Part shown: one piece after another, positions 44,622 to 55,747 of the stretch
How the letters are laid out: every line of letters starts with the position of its first letter
Position numbering within the stretch: the first letter of the stretch is position 1
Source: Stachybotrys elegans
Taxonomy: Eukaryota; Ascomycota; Sordariomycetes; Hypocreales; Stachybotryaceae
Assembly: GCA_020746835.1 (NCBI GenBank)
Contig: JAGPNK010000011.1
Coordinates: 1,426,001 to 1,490,000 of the forward strand
Length of the DNA: 64,000 bases
Reading direction: 5' to 3'
Translations under genes and position numbers: made by a program
Notes under the pieces: generated by a model
What the model was told of the DNA's origin: nothing
Databases searched by the model: none
Seen by the model: only the letters and a program-made list of their open reading frames with translations

Positions 44622-46307
44622 ATGGAAAAGTTCCCCGATCATATCGATGCGCCCCAGACGGGCAATGGCATCCGCTCACCTAGTCCTCTGAGGCAGTCCA
44701 CCACTTACCCCAACGGGAACGGCACCGCTGTGCGTGCTGATCGCTGGGCTCCTGCTCCCCGACGGGAGAATGGCTTCTCTCCCCGCCCCGGCTGGTCCAA
44801 CGGCCATGCCCACGGTCGCGATCATAATCGCCAGAAGAGCCTGGGCGACGCTTTTCGGACAATCCGCGCGCGTAATGGAAGCATGAGCCAGAACGCCCAC
44901 GAAATCGCAGGTGCCCTGCGAGCGCCGGTATCCCCTCGTCTTATAGTATGTCTTCCTACCTCTCGCGGCCTTTCGACTTGTCGGTTGGAGTGCTCACTGT
45001 GCCCAATGTAGTTCCTCTGCCTGCTCTGGTATTCCTCATCCGCCTTAACCAACACCTCGTCTAAATCGATCCTGAATGCCTTCGACATGCCCGCCACCTT
45101 GACTCTGGTTCAGTTCGCCTTCGTATCGTCGCTATGTATCATGTCGGCTTGGCTAGCGACCATCTTCCCTGTTCTGCGGACCAAAATCTCAGCCTTGAAA
45201 TATCCCATCCGCGCGCCATCTCGGGACGTCATTGCCTCTACGCTACCCCTCGCTGCTTTCCAGATTGCAGGTCATCTGTTGAGCTCGACCGCGACGGCCA
45301 AAATCCCCGTGTCCCTTGTTCACACCATCAAGGGTCTTTCGCCTCTCTTCACTGTTCTCGCGTATAGATTCATCTTCGACATCCGCTATCCCAAGGCCAC
45401 ATATCTCTCCCTGGTTCCCTTGACGCTGGGAGTCATGCTGGCATGCTCGGGAAAGCACGGGTTCGGTGGACAAGTACTTGGGATTGTTGAAGCGTTCCTA
45501 GCCACCATCATTTTCGTCACCCAGAACATCTTCTCCAAGAGGCTCTTCAACGACGCTGCCAGGGCTGAGTCGGAAGGAAACGCGGCCACGTCGAGAAAGC
45601 TTGACAAGCTCAACCTCCTCTGTTACTCCTCGGGCATGGCTTTCATCCTGACGCTGCCAATCTGGTTCTGGTCGGAAGGCATTTTCCTGCTCAAGGATTT
45701 CCTCCGTGATGGAGCGGTGGACCTGAGCGACAAGCCCAATGCTATGGACCATGGACGCTTGACGCTCGAGTTTGTCTTTAACGGCATCTTCCACTTTGGC
45801 CAGAATATTCTTGCCTTTGTGCTGCTATCTATGGTGTCTCCAGTCACGTACTCAGTCGCCAGCCTGATCAAGCGCGTCTTTGTCATTGTTGTGGCCATCA
45901 TCTGGTTCCGAAACCCAACGACACCCATACAGGCTCTTGGTATCGGCCTTACCTTCCTGGGCTTGTACTTGTACGACAGGTCTAACGAGAGCAACAAAGC
46001 CGATCGAAAGGCACGCTCCATGGCGGATGCAAGGAACGGGTTGCCGATTCTTCCCCTCAACACCAACCAGAACCGCCCTGCTTCTGTCTACACGGCTTCC
46101 CCCCTCTCGATGGGCTCCAACCCCCATCCCTATACTGAGGGATACTTTGGTGCTGCCGCGCGTGCTGAGGATTCCAAGAAGTCGGATGATGGTATGGGCA
46201 GAGCTCGGTCACGGGCCTCGAGCAATGCTGCCGGCGCAGGCTGGCTCCCCCCAGGCACCAAGCAAGAAGAGACGTGGCTGCCAGGCAACCGAGCTGTTGT
46301 AGCTTGA
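44622..46307 (+). CDS. Sly41-like triose-phosphate-type (TPT/DMT) transporter
   Basis: Exons 44622-44945 and 45012-46307 encode 539 residues. The intron runs from GTATGT to AATGTAG and the frame closes. The first 108 residues are hydrophilic and disordered. The membrane domain opens FLCLLWYSSSALTNTSSKSI right after the intron, the typical first helix of TPT-family carriers. About ten helices follow, including PVSLVHTIKGLSPLFTVLAY, AFVLLSMVSPVTYSVASLIK and RVFVIVVAIIWFRNP. The conserved Lys/Arg-bearing motif SLIKRVFVI is intact. Yeast Sly41 is an ER/Golgi protein that suppresses loss of Ypt1. Related carriers move nucleotide sugars or phosphorylated sugars. The substrate here is unknown. The C-terminal 90 residues are a cytosolic tail. 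Confidence 0.87.
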
Positions 46308-46668
46308 GCGAAATGCTCCTTCTCATGCTACCCAGAACAGCATTGTACCATTTCTTACATTTCATCTTTCATCTCCAAGCAAACCTCCTTTGCATGTGAA
46401 AATGGGTTTCACCCCGGCCAGACAACGTGGTGGGTATTCGGATATCTAGAATTTGGGCTTCTTGGATTGTTGTCGTACAGTACAGGTGGATTTGGCGTTG
46501 AAGAAAGACTCTTCCGGTTGGGCATATCTTCATGAACAAACATGCGTGAAGATTTGATGTACCTTGTGTTTGCGCGCCATAGATTGCTTTTCAAGCCCTT
46601 CATATAGCGGCTGGGAAGACCAGATTTCTCTGAATTGCAAGTTATCGTTTCATTTACTCTGATTGTTG
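46308..46668. other. Convergent intergenic region
   Basis: This short gap lies between the 3' ends of the transporter (+) and ORC5 (-). Nothing is seen in it. Confidence 0.65.
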
Positions 46669-48222
46669 TTACTCAATCAGCCATTCTTCCACCTCGACGC
46701 CGATGCTACGTCCTATGCCGCGAATCACCTCCCATCCAACATTGATCCTCCATTTCCCTCCTCGATCCATCACATCGCCACCTCCTCCAACCCTGATCAG
46801 CAGCCGCAGACTTGCCAACGTTGCGATGGCCATACCCACATCGCTGTCCAAGCCCGCCGCGCCAACAGATCCATTATCAACCCATTCGCTCCGCACAGCC
46901 TCGAAGATGGCCATCATGCGCTCCATGACAAAGGCGTGAGCGCCGAGCAGCTTTCGCGCAATCTTGCGGTGCTTGCTCCGGCCCGTTGTCCTCGACGCGG
47001 CGAAACCGCCTCCGCGACGGCGCTTCCGGCCGTGGTGATACGTGGAGAAGAGCGTCAGGTCGTGGCGCGAGGCGTTGTGCGAGGCCAAGTACGCTGCCAT
47101 GAGCAGCAGTCGCGCAATGGTGGGAAGAAGAGCCGTAAGCTCGGCAAGCGAGGCAGACGAAGGCTTCGTGGGAGCAGGCGCCTGGGCCTGCGCGGGGCGG
47201 ACCGAGACGATGCTGGGGTTCAGCAGCGACTCGTCCTGGAAGTGGACGCGAGCGACGATTAGAAGCTTTGAGAACTCCTTGACCGTGTGCGTGCCGGCGA
47301 GTATCGGGGCGGTGAAGCGCGGCCACAGGGCATGGCAGCTGTGGCGAAAGGACAGCAGCGTGCGCGAGGCCGAGCGGATGAGGGCGTCGTGCACGGCGGC
47401 GCAGAAGCGCGCCCACAGGTCCGCCGTCTCCTGCTGCGTCGTGCCGTCGATGGGCGGCGGCGGCGCGAGCGCCATGATCTGCACAAACTCGGGCTTCGTG
47501 TACGGGAGGAAGTGGACGTGGGCCGAGGCGGGCGTTCGGAGGAAGCTGGCTGGCGGGGTGGTGACGACGAAGACGCATGTGAGGCAGGGGATCTGAGCAT
47601 TGTTAGTTGATGATGCCGCAGAAAGAGAGGAATAGGGGAGGAGGCAGTACGATTTCCGAAAGTCGAGCCAGGGCGGGCAGAAGCGTGGCAGGCGCGTCTC
47701 TCTGCTTGTCGATGGCATCGAGCACGAGGACAAACCTCCATCGAGGATCTCTCGTAGGGTATTTCAGCATCTTTGTCAACTCGACCGTCAGCTGCGCGAC
47801 CGTCTCGCACCGCCGCGGCGCCTCGTCCCACTGCAGCGCATCGGCGACGGCCCCGGCGGTGCGTTCGAAGAGGTGCCTCGCGGTGATGCACTGCGCCGAG
47901 TTGACAATGGCATACTGCAGCCCGCCGCCGGCCTGCGGCTCCTCGGCGAGGTGGCGGCCCAGACGCTGGAGGAGGGCCTCGGCGATGCTGGATTTGCCCG
48001 TGGCTTCAGTGCCGTGGAGGACGATGTTTCGGCAGGGTATAGCGTCGGGCTGGTGAGGAGAGAGGGTGATGTGAGCATTGGGAGTCTCGGTTGAAGGGGA
48101 AGGATGGATTAACGTACATGGACGAGCGAGGCGAGGGAGCGGATCTGGCGCTCGCGGCCGGGGAAGGCTTGGAGGAGAGGCGTGATGATGACCTCGTCGG
48201 GGAGCTGGAATAGCGAGCCCAT
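46669..48222 (-). CDS. ORC5: Origin recognition complex subunit 5
   Basis: Three exons, 48222-48118, 48049-47651 and 47592-46669, encode 475 residues. Donors are GTACGT and GTACTG; acceptors are CACCAG and GCTCAG. It starts MGSLFQLPDEVIITPLLQAF, followed by PGRERQIRSLASLVH, the N-terminal block of Orc5. An AAA+ P-loop reads GTEATGKS (48-55) and a Walker B-like strand reads VLVLDAID (Asp146, Asp149). The C-terminal region includes LLGAHAFVMERMMAIFEAVR, typical of Orc5 proteins, and a GxRKRRR-like basic patch. Orc5 is a core ATP-binding subunit of the complex that loads the MCM helicase. The usual length is about 430-500 residues, which fits. Reading without introns gives a false N-terminus. 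Confidence 0.9.
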
Positions 48223-48618
48223 TGTCGATGTCGCGCACGGTGCTGTTTCGTGGTGATAGCTGTGGTGGTGGTGGTGGTGGTTGCTGCTGTTGCAATGCTG
48301 GACGTTTCTTTTTTCAGAAGCTGGACGCGTCGGGGCGCGTTCGGCAACGTCACCACGGCGATATCTCGGCCGATGGAAGCCGCAACCAATCTACACACAC
48401 ATACATACACATTCACATCAGCCAACAAGGAATTTCGAGACATAAAATATTATTGGAGCACATCTCGTTATTCACGTCCATGGCATGATTTCTCATTGAT
48501 TATTTTCGCACTGAACACATACTTTTGATTCAAATGCGTACTCAAAACAAAGGCTAGTCTATAATGCAGTCGTCTCATCGTAAAAACGCGGCCCAATGCT
48601 CCTCCAAGTTTCCATACA
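48223..48618. other. Short intergenic region between ORC5 and MMS22
   Basis: Both genes are on the minus strand. The stretch contains a (GGT/GTG)n run at about 48258-48285 and the ORC5 promoter. No gene is seen. Confidence 0.6.
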
Positions 48619-51600
48619 TTAGAATATCGGCATTGTGGCAAGGTGCCTCTTCCTCGCTCTTGGTTTCCCCTCAATCCTCTCGCACCAATCTCCCAGGACC
48701 AATGCCCTTTCTGATAAATCTTTCCTGAGCTCAGATGCCGTCCACCTGGGTCTCAATACCCCTTGTCCTGATTGTGTCGATGGAGTACCTCGTGCTCTCC
48801 CTGGTGCTTGGATGGTGATTCTTTCCTCTGTCATTACCCAGTTTCTTCGTATGTCGTTGGTGATATTCTCAACAAAACCCGCCACTCGCGGTGTAAGCAT
48901 CATGCTTGCTATCGCAGAGCCTGTGCCTTGGCCCAGTGGTCGTGCAAAGTTGTCTGTGTCGAGCCTCCTGTTAATCCATTCTCGCATGAAGCCAAGCCAC
49001 GTCTTTGCCGTAACGAGATCTCCAGCCTCGGATCCAGTCAGGCCCAGCAGATACACTGACGGACTAATAATGTTGGCCACTTCAGTAAGACGCTTGATGA
49101 TATGCCAGGTGTTCATGGTGAGTTCCTGGTTCGTCCCCTCCACGGGTCTCTGGTCTATCAGATCCAACGCACTCGCCAATGCATGCAACGTGACTGACAC
49201 CTGCGGCAAGACATCTTCCCCCAGCTCAAGGGCGCATACGCTCTCGCTGAGGAGTCTTCGCAAGGCCTCCACGTATATATCGAGCAAGGGGAAGGCAGAC
49301 CTCTGCAGGACGACAGCTTGTATAATGGCAGGCAGCATTTCATCCAAGACAAATCTCAGGATATTTGCGTCCTCCATTCCTTTCCGCATCATCTCGGCTT
49401 CGTCGCCCATAGTATCGTTAATAATCGACGACTTTGCATTGTTGAAGAGGAAAAAGAAGAGTTGCTGGGCTGCCCTCGAGTCGCCCTCACCCAGGCGGAG
49501 GCCGTATGAGACCATACCTGCCACCTGCAGCTGAGGATCCTGTGCAGATGGCGAGTATTCCTTCGTAATCTGGTAGAAGAAGTCGTCTATGGTGCAAAAG
49601 TCCGAACCGTGCGCCCGAATAAGCGATATGATGTCTCGAACAAAGACGACATAGCGCTGATGATCGTGTGTATTGCCTGCGGCCGCCTTCAAGTCCATCT
49701 TCATCTGTTCCATTGCCAACTTGAGAGCTTTGGCATGATCCGACATCAAGTTCCTCTTGGTACTGGGCCCAGCGTCACGTATCTGCTTTCGCATGTGAGC
49801 TATTGCATACTCAAACAGATCGCGGTTCCCGCTGTAGTCGGGCTGTACTGAAAGTCCAATGATAGTTTCAGGAACGAACTTGTGGTGACGGCTCAGCTGC
49901 TCGGCGAGCTGGTACTCATACTGAAGCGAGGAATGATGCTTGACAATGGAGACCATCCATAGATCCAGCAAAGAAAATCCGGTGTCAGAAAAGTCTTCGA
50001 CTCCATTTTTCAGTAGAATCGTCACGAACAGCACAATAGCACGACGCATGTCTGGACTATTTCTTTGACCTAGTCCGTCAAATACCCCGTACTTTCCAGG
50101 CTTGAAACAATCCCCGACTCGCATAATGCCCCTGGTGAGGAGCTTTGCGCTCAGAGTGGCGGCCGTCCTGATGATCGTTTCCACGCAGTGATGTTTGCTT
50201 GTCGTCGCTGAAAGGGATGATGACAACTCCCCACGGGGTGACAGGATGCATCGTGCCATGGAAAAGAAGGGCTGGGATATTGCACGATCCAAGATCAGAA
50301 TAGCACCATCCGCTTGCGTTGAGCTGAGGATTTGGCTTTCGCTCTGTTGACTCTCTTCGTCTTGGAGCTCATCCATCTTGCTGAGAACCAGGTTCACTGT
50401 AGCCAGTGATTCTCTCAAGATCTCCCAGTCAAACTCCGGGGGCGCAGAGGAGAAGTGCCGGAACACTTGTTGGAGTTGATTGGTATTTAGAGCCACTGTG
50501 GCAGCCTCGAGGTCCGGCGTACACCTGAGGACCTGCAGAGAGGATGTGATGGAGAAGCGTAAGACGTCCAAAACAGCCTTCTTGTTCAAAGCCACCATGG
50601 AGCTGACCATGTCTTGGCTAATGGTCTGCACGACATCTTTTGACAAGCTGAGGAATTGCTGCTGGATATCAGACGCCACCGAATCAAACTGGCGTAGCAT
50701 CTGCTGGAAGAAGGCGTCCCTCCACTGGCCGAAAGCCCGAAAAGATGCTGCAGCCTCTCCATTAGCGACGATAAACTGTGCCAGTTGCTTCCATGCGCGC
50801 AGGTTGATCAGGCATGCTTCCTTGTGGGAGCTGGCTGGAATGACGAGGTCCTCAATGAGTGCGACTGCTGGTCGGATATCCTTCGGAGATGCCCAGAAGA
50901 GGGTGCAGAGAAGATCGTGGTGATTTCTCAATGCTGCGAGGTCGCGCTCGTGGATTTGCTGCTCCTTGAGATACTGGCGATTGTGGTTCGGCATGATGCG
51001 AGCTACCAGGTTCCGGACATCCTTCACAGAGCCTACGTCTTTGAGCTTCTGTATGCTTAACGCGACCAGTTTGAGGAACACGTGGAAGCACTTGTCCTCA
51101 GGTTCAATGTTCAACCTCGGGCCCTGGGCAAGCTCCTCCAGGAACCGCGGAGACTTATGCACTTCCTCATTTCGCAGATGGGCCAGGTTTTGGGAGCCGA
51201 AGAAGTCAAATATGACGCCGACGATCGTTGCAGACTTCTTCCAGCCCCATTGCTGGACCAACAGATGACAGCGGCTCAGGAGTGCGCGGCAGTAGTTGTT
51301 GAAGCTTGGTGACTGTCGCCGATTCTCTGTATAGAGCTGGAAAACTCTCTTGAGCAGCTTCTGGACGAGGCTCCAGCCATCTGTAGTCACATCGTTGCGT
51401 CGGCTAGATACTATAACGCCAACGTCGTTGAATTCGACCAGCGGAAGGAGAATGAACATGTTCTCCCAAACTCGCTCGAGCTCACCAGCATCCAGGGTCG
51501 TGGACAGATCCGGGTTTACGAGAGCTTGGTGAGCCATGTCCCAGAACGAACTTCGAGGTATGCGCGCACGTTCCAGAACTCGGAGGGCGATGACCCATGA

Positions 51601-54600
51601 ATGAATAAGGGGCTCATCGTTCCTGAGGCCGAGCTCGCAGAATCGTCCATCGCCCAGCCTTTTGTATGTTTGCCGTACATAATCCAGCCCGAGCTTTGTG
51701 AGCATCGTACATTGGGTTTTGATGACACGCTTGAGCAGCTCTTCCACTAGAAATTGCTCGCCCATGAGAGTTGGGCAGCTCTGGCACAACTGAAAGACTG
51801 CAAAAACCACCAAAATCAACCTATCGTAGACCAGTGACATTGGCTCGCAAGTCGACCGTTGTTGTTCAGTGGTGCATTGCGCAAGTCGCGCTTTTAATCG
51901 ATCGTCCATGTTCTGTAGGCATTCATGCACCCGCGTGATGAACATTTTAATATGGCTTTCCTCTGAGAACCACATCGAATCCTTGACATAGCGTAGCACA
52001 AAGTCAGACGCAGGCGTGACAACAGTTGCCACGGGCGGGTCCTCGAGGCCTGGTGCCCCTTCAGCTTTCTCTGTTATGAAATCCAGGACAATGCCTAGCT
52101 CTGAAGAGACCTGGTCGTTCCAGTTGTCCCATCGGAGAGTCTTTTCGCCCAAATTGAACGCAACCCGGGGCCGTTGAGACATGACCCTTTCCTGTGACAT
52201 GGCAATCAGAGTGTCCATCACACCGCTGCCTAACAAGGTCGATTGATGGAAGTACACGCGGGAATCCAGAGGGAAAATATCGAAATGGAGGGTATACTGC
52301 GTCCCATATGGTCCGAGGCCAAGCAACTTGCCTCCCTCTTGCTGCACGTCAGGTATTCCGGCGCGAGGTTGGCTTGTAAGGGGAACCGGATCATTGGCGT
52401 GTGCATATTCGGGTGCGTCGATGTCAAGACGTTTGGGGTTTGGGTTCTTCCTCACTCGGGTAGGTGCTGGTATTCTCTTATCTTCACCTCCAGTGCGTGG
52501 CTTGTCAACAAGCGTTTTGCTCCTCGAGAGGGTTCTGGGTAGAATTGTTGTGTCTGCGTCACTGGAAACTGTCGAACCCGCGTACAAGGAGTTTTGGTGC
52601 TTGTTGCGATACAGGCGGTCAAGAAATCTTTTGCCAGATTGAAATCCAATGGCGCCGATCACGTTTGTCTCGTCCGTCTCCAGTTGCGCGGGCCTCAGAA
52701 ATGCTGGGTACACTAGACGATCAGGTGTCTCGTCTCTCCGTGCATTCGGTTTGCTCGTAGACTTGGTACCTGCCTTCTGCATGAAGCTGATGGATCCTCC
52801 AGCGCTCGTTTTCTTAACCAACTTGCGAGCCGGCTCGCGCGGGGCCGCAGGAGGTTTCGGCAGGATGTTTCTTGAGACTTCAGAAAGGGGTTGAGTAGTC
52901 CGACGGCGAGTAGCCGGCTTCTTGATTGCTGCCGAAACTGAGGGACGCTGCTTAATCGACCCAGATCGCCAATCACTCATGACAGCCATTGTATCCAGAT
53001 GATCCTGGCGGGTGGCAAGCTGTATGTTCTTTTTCGCCAAGTCCGCTCGACCTTGATCGCGGCGTTGTTTGACAGTCCTCGCAGCAATCCTCAAAAACTG
53101 AGGGGCTTCTGAGTCTATCACGTCCAAAATGCTCAGACGGGGAGGTGCGCTCTTTCGAGTACGTCGTTTCGGTTTCTGCACCTTGGTTGCTGGTCTGTGT
53201 TTCTGCTTTTGAACAGCCCTGGAGGTAGTAGGGGTCTTGGTCTTTGCAATGCCTTGAGATCGTGACGTGCCGAACAGATGACTGTCAATGCGAGGCTGCC
53301 TCATTTTGTTGGGTGGCTGAGTAGAGGAAGGTTTCTGTGATATCTTTGGCCGCTTGCGAGCTCCGCTGAAGGATTCTGCCAGTTTAAGTTGGCGTTTCCT
53401 CGTAGACCCTGCCGCCATGGGATCGACAAAGTCTTCTTCAATTACACTTTCATCATCTGAAAGATCCAGGTGACCAGGTTCAGTGCTGGGAATAGGCTGA
53501 AGCACCAACCGAGACTGGACAGGGGAGTCTGGTCGTGGGATCTGCCGGACCTGGGGAGCCTCATCTTCAGACTCTTCGAACAGGATGTCCTCGGTCCGAG
53601 AGCCAGGTGCTGCCTGTCTCCTTTGCGCAATTCCTCGCCGCTGCTCCTGGTCTGGGGGCCGTCGCCGGCTGAAATCTTGCTGGACTTTCTCTCGAACCGA
53701 CTTTTGATCAAGTCGAAGCCAGGAGGCAGGGAGAACGCCTCTGATGCGTCGGCCCACGGTTGTAACCAGCTCCGAGTCGCTTTCAGCTGGGCTGCTAGGA
53801 GTTAGGGTCTCATCATTAGATTGGCCGCCTTCTTCTTTTCCGGATAGCGTGTCTTCGGAATCATCATCGATGCGATATATCTCGAGTGGTTCGGAGGGTT
53901 TGCGTTCTGCGGATAGTGGTTGCGGAGCTGGTAGGGCAGGGAGAGATTCGTCCCGTATCGGACTAAGAGGGGGGTAGGGTAACGGCGAATCGTTGAGCGG
54001 GTCTGGAGAATCCTGTCTTTGTGTAGTCCCAGGGATATTGTCTGCTGCCTCCGGAGGGTCGCTTTCAACAACGTTCCGTCGTCTTCGTTTTCTCAAGGTC
54101 GAAGGTGGCGAGGATGGTCTCTTGGTGACTTGGGTTCGTACAAAACGTGGGGGCAACGTGAGTAGCTCATCCAAGTCCGGCAAATCTTGGTCCGCGAGAT
54201 TATCATTGCTGGCTCTATCGAGTTGCTTTGGTCCTGGCGTCGGTCCTGGCGTCGTGGTCGGAGCTGGGTCTAGGGGCGGTGGTATGAAGGGGGAGGATGG
54301 CATAAGTGTAGAGTCATGGTCCGCGTTGAAATGTTCTGGTCCATCCAGCTGTGACTCCTCTGTGTCGTGGGCTGCGAGCGACTGTTGGCTCTCTTCCTGA
54401 AACTCCTCGTCTTGCGAGTTATCCTTTTCGCGGTTGGGTTGGTTATTAACGGCCATCCGCACTGGCTTGACTCCATGGCTCTTGAAGAGATTGCTGTAAG
54501 CTGCATTCTCCAGCAGGTAAGGATGTTCTTGGATAGGCTTTCTGGGGCGGAGAGAGCGCTCATAACGGATTGCCACCTGCCGAGGATCCTGCTCCGAGGT

Positions 54601-55050
54601 ACGCCCTTCGGGGACCGTGTGTGTAGGTTGTCGTGCGGGATCGGCCGATTCTGCTGTTGGTACTATCGGGCTTGCAGCGGATTGAGAGACGGGGGTTTCT
54701 CCGGCACTCTCGAGCGTTTCGGTTGTTCGTAGAGTTGTGGGATTGGAAAGACGTTCGGTCAGCCTCCTCCCCAGAACAAGCTGTTGGACGGGAGGCAGGT
54801 CATGCTCGCTCGGCGGCGAGGACAAGGGCGAGGAATCGAAAATGCTGGATATGACAGTCCTGGAGGGCGTCGACGTGGGGTTGTCGTGGAGTTTTGGCAG
54901 CGATGGGCGCAGTATGGCATCCTCCTGTGAGTCTGGAAAGTCCCAGATATCACGTTCATTGGCATTTGCCGGGTCGACGTTCTGGCTTTCAAAGGTTCCA
55001 TCTTCGTCCTCGGAATCTGGGATCTCCCCCAAATCCTTCCAGTTTGGCAT
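48619..55050 (-). CDS. MMS22: Mus7/MMS22-family replication-repair protein
   Basis: One intronless exon encodes 2143 residues, starting MPNWKDLGEIPDSEDEDGTF. The N-terminal 900 residues are mostly disordered. They carry the family signature RSLRPRKPIQEHPYLLENAA then YSNLFKSHGVKPVRM (about 165-200), acidic and Ser-rich stretches and many basic nuclear-localisation-like clusters. From about residue 980 to the end it is an all-helical solenoid without named repeats, as expected for Mus7/Mms22. In yeasts the protein works with the Rtt101/Cul4-type ubiquitin ligase and Rtt107 or Ctf4 to restart damaged replication forks. The length agrees with fungal orthologs (about 1900-2200). It is the longest gene in the window and is divergent from the tiny gene at 55466. 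Confidence 0.92.
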   Translation of the reverse strand: MPNWKDLGEIPDSEDEDGTFESQNVDPANANERDIWDFPDSQEDAILRPSLPKLHDNPTSTPSRTVISSIFDSSPLSSPPSEHDLPPVQQLVLGRRLTERLSNPTTLRTTETLESAGETPVSQSAASPIVPTAESADPARQPTHTVPEGRTSEQDPRQVAIRYERSLRPRKPIQEHPYLLENAAYSNLFKSHGVKPVRMAVNNQPNREKDNSQDEEFQEESQQSLAAHDTEESQLDGPEHFNADHDSTLMPSSPFIPPPLDPAPTTTPGPTPGPKQLDRASNDNLADQDLPDLDELLTLPPRFVRTQVTKRPSSPPSTLRKRRRRNVVESDPPEAADNIPGTTQRQDSPDPLNDSPLPYPPLSPIRDESLPALPAPQPLSAERKPSEPLEIYRIDDDSEDTLSGKEEGGQSNDETLTPSSPAESDSELVTTVGRRIRGVLPASWLRLDQKSVREKVQQDFSRRRPPDQEQRRGIAQRRQAAPGSRTEDILFEESEDEAPQVRQIPRPDSPVQSRLVLQPIPSTEPGHLDLSDDESVIEEDFVDPMAAGSTRKRQLKLAESFSGARKRPKISQKPSSTQPPNKMRQPRIDSHLFGTSRSQGIAKTKTPTTSRAVQKQKHRPATKVQKPKRRTRKSAPPRLSILDVIDSEAPQFLRIAARTVKQRRDQGRADLAKKNIQLATRQDHLDTMAVMSDWRSGSIKQRPSVSAAIKKPATRRRTTQPLSEVSRNILPKPPAAPREPARKLVKKTSAGGSISFMQKAGTKSTSKPNARRDETPDRLVYPAFLRPAQLETDETNVIGAIGFQSGKRFLDRLYRNKHQNSLYAGSTVSSDADTTILPRTLSRSKTLVDKPRTGGEDKRIPAPTRVRKNPNPKRLDIDAPEYAHANDPVPLTSQPRAGIPDVQQEGGKLLGLGPYGTQYTLHFDIFPLDSRVYFHQSTLLGSGVMDTLIAMSQERVMSQRPRVAFNLGEKTLRWDNWNDQVSSELGIVLDFITEKAEGAPGLEDPPVATVVTPASDFVLRYVKDSMWFSEESHIKMFITRVHECLQNMDDRLKARLAQCTTEQQRSTCEPMSLVYDRLILVVFAVFQLCQSCPTLMGEQFLVEELLKRVIKTQCTMLTKLGLDYVRQTYKRLGDGRFCELGLRNDEPLIHSWVIALRVLERARIPRSSFWDMAHQALVNPDLSTTLDAGELERVWENMFILLPLVEFNDVGVIVSSRRNDVTTDGWSLVQKLLKRVFQLYTENRRQSPSFNNYCRALLSRCHLLVQQWGWKKSATIVGVIFDFFGSQNLAHLRNEEVHKSPRFLEELAQGPRLNIEPEDKCFHVFLKLVALSIQKLKDVGSVKDVRNLVARIMPNHNRQYLKEQQIHERDLAALRNHHDLLCTLFWASPKDIRPAVALIEDLVIPASSHKEACLINLRAWKQLAQFIVANGEAAASFRAFGQWRDAFFQQMLRQFDSVASDIQQQFLSLSKDVVQTISQDMVSSMVALNKKAVLDVLRFSITSSLQVLRCTPDLEAATVALNTNQLQQVFRHFSSAPPEFDWEILRESLATVNLVLSKMDELQDEESQQSESQILSSTQADGAILILDRAISQPFFSMARCILSPRGELSSSLSATTSKHHCVETIIRTAATLSAKLLTRGIMRVGDCFKPGKYGVFDGLGQRNSPDMRRAIVLFVTILLKNGVEDFSDTGFSLLDLWMVSIVKHHSSLQYEYQLAEQLSRHHKFVPETIIGLSVQPDYSGNRDLFEYAIAHMRKQIRDAGPSTKRNLMSDHAKALKLAMEQMKMDLKAAAGNTHDHQRYVVFVRDIISLIRAHGSDFCTIDDFFYQITKEYSPSAQDPQLQVAGMVSYGLRLGEGDSRAAQQLFFFLFNNAKSSIINDTMGDEAEMMRKGMEDANILRFVLDEMLPAIIQAVVLQRSAFPLLDIYVEALRRLLSESVCALELGEDVLPQVSVTLHALASALDLIDQRPVEGTNQELTMNTWHIIKRLTEVANIISPSVYLLGLTGSEAGDLVTAKTWLGFMREWINRRLDTDNFARPLGQGTGSAIASMMLTPRVAGFVENITNDIRRNWVMTEERITIQAPGRARGTPSTQSGQGVLRPRWTASELRKDLSERALVLGDWCERIEGKPRARKRHLATMPIF

Positions 55051-55465
55051 GTTGCAATGTCTTCATATTATGACGTCGCTGGGATATGCATGCTTCTCGT
55101 ATATGGCCGCGGTGGACGGTACGTGAGAGGCGTGAGAAATTCGGTTCGGTCTGTCCAAGTTCTTGTAGAATCTCAATACCACTTCCCAGCACCACCAACC
55201 TTCTGTTACCCTTGTCGCCGTGCTAAAGTGCTGCGCGTTGGACGCGTTCGGTGGGGCTGGATTGGCGCACCGCAAAGTGGGCCAGTTCCATCCAATTCGA
55301 GGGATGGAGGCACCTGCAAAAAAAACATCCACAGGAGCAGACAGTCACCTGTTCGTCATACACAAATTCCACTTAATAAAGGGAACTAGCTGTATGAACG
55401 GGAGCTTGTTCTGACGTTCTTTTCTTACCACTGCCAGCCAAGAAGACCACAGCACGTGCCCGCAA
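55051..55465. other. Divergent promoter region
   Basis: This lies between MMS22 (-) and the tiny gene (+). A short A-run occurs near 55319-55326. No other gene is seen. Confidence 0.6.
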
Positions 55466-55747
55466 TGAGCGCATTCGAGAAAGCTTTACCAGCAGCGCTG
55501 GCTGTTTTCTGTGGTGTCATCGGCGGTCAGTTCCAGCTTCCATCCTTTGTCAGATGAGTTTTGTAAAGATGTTGACGCCTTGCAGGCTACTATACCTGGC
55601 AGCCTATGCTGGCTCCTCAGCCCGATATCAAGCCGCTGCCAACGTCAGTTGCCAATGCTGTTCCATTCTCCGTCCCAGCACTTACACGTTGCAGGACCAG
55701 CCCATCCACCTCAGCTGATGAAAAGACGTCATCCGGTACGAAATAGA
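55466..55747 (+). CDS. Tiny putative single-pass membrane protein
   Basis: The ATG at 55466 opens MSAFEKALPAALAVFCGVIG. An intron from 55527 (GTCAGT) to 55586 (TTGCAG) joins it to a second exon reading GYYTWQPMLAPQPDIKPLP and stopping at 55747, giving 73 residues. A second possible intron (55645-55695, also GTCAGT...TTGCAG, 51 nt) would shorten it to 56 residues without changing frame. The N-terminal half is one hydrophobic helix starting right after Lys6, followed by a Tyr/Trp/Pro segment and a hydrophilic Ser/Thr tail. This looks like a small mitochondrial or ER membrane protein. I recognise no family. Coding capacity is supported mainly by the frame-consistent splice sites. Confidence 0.55.
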
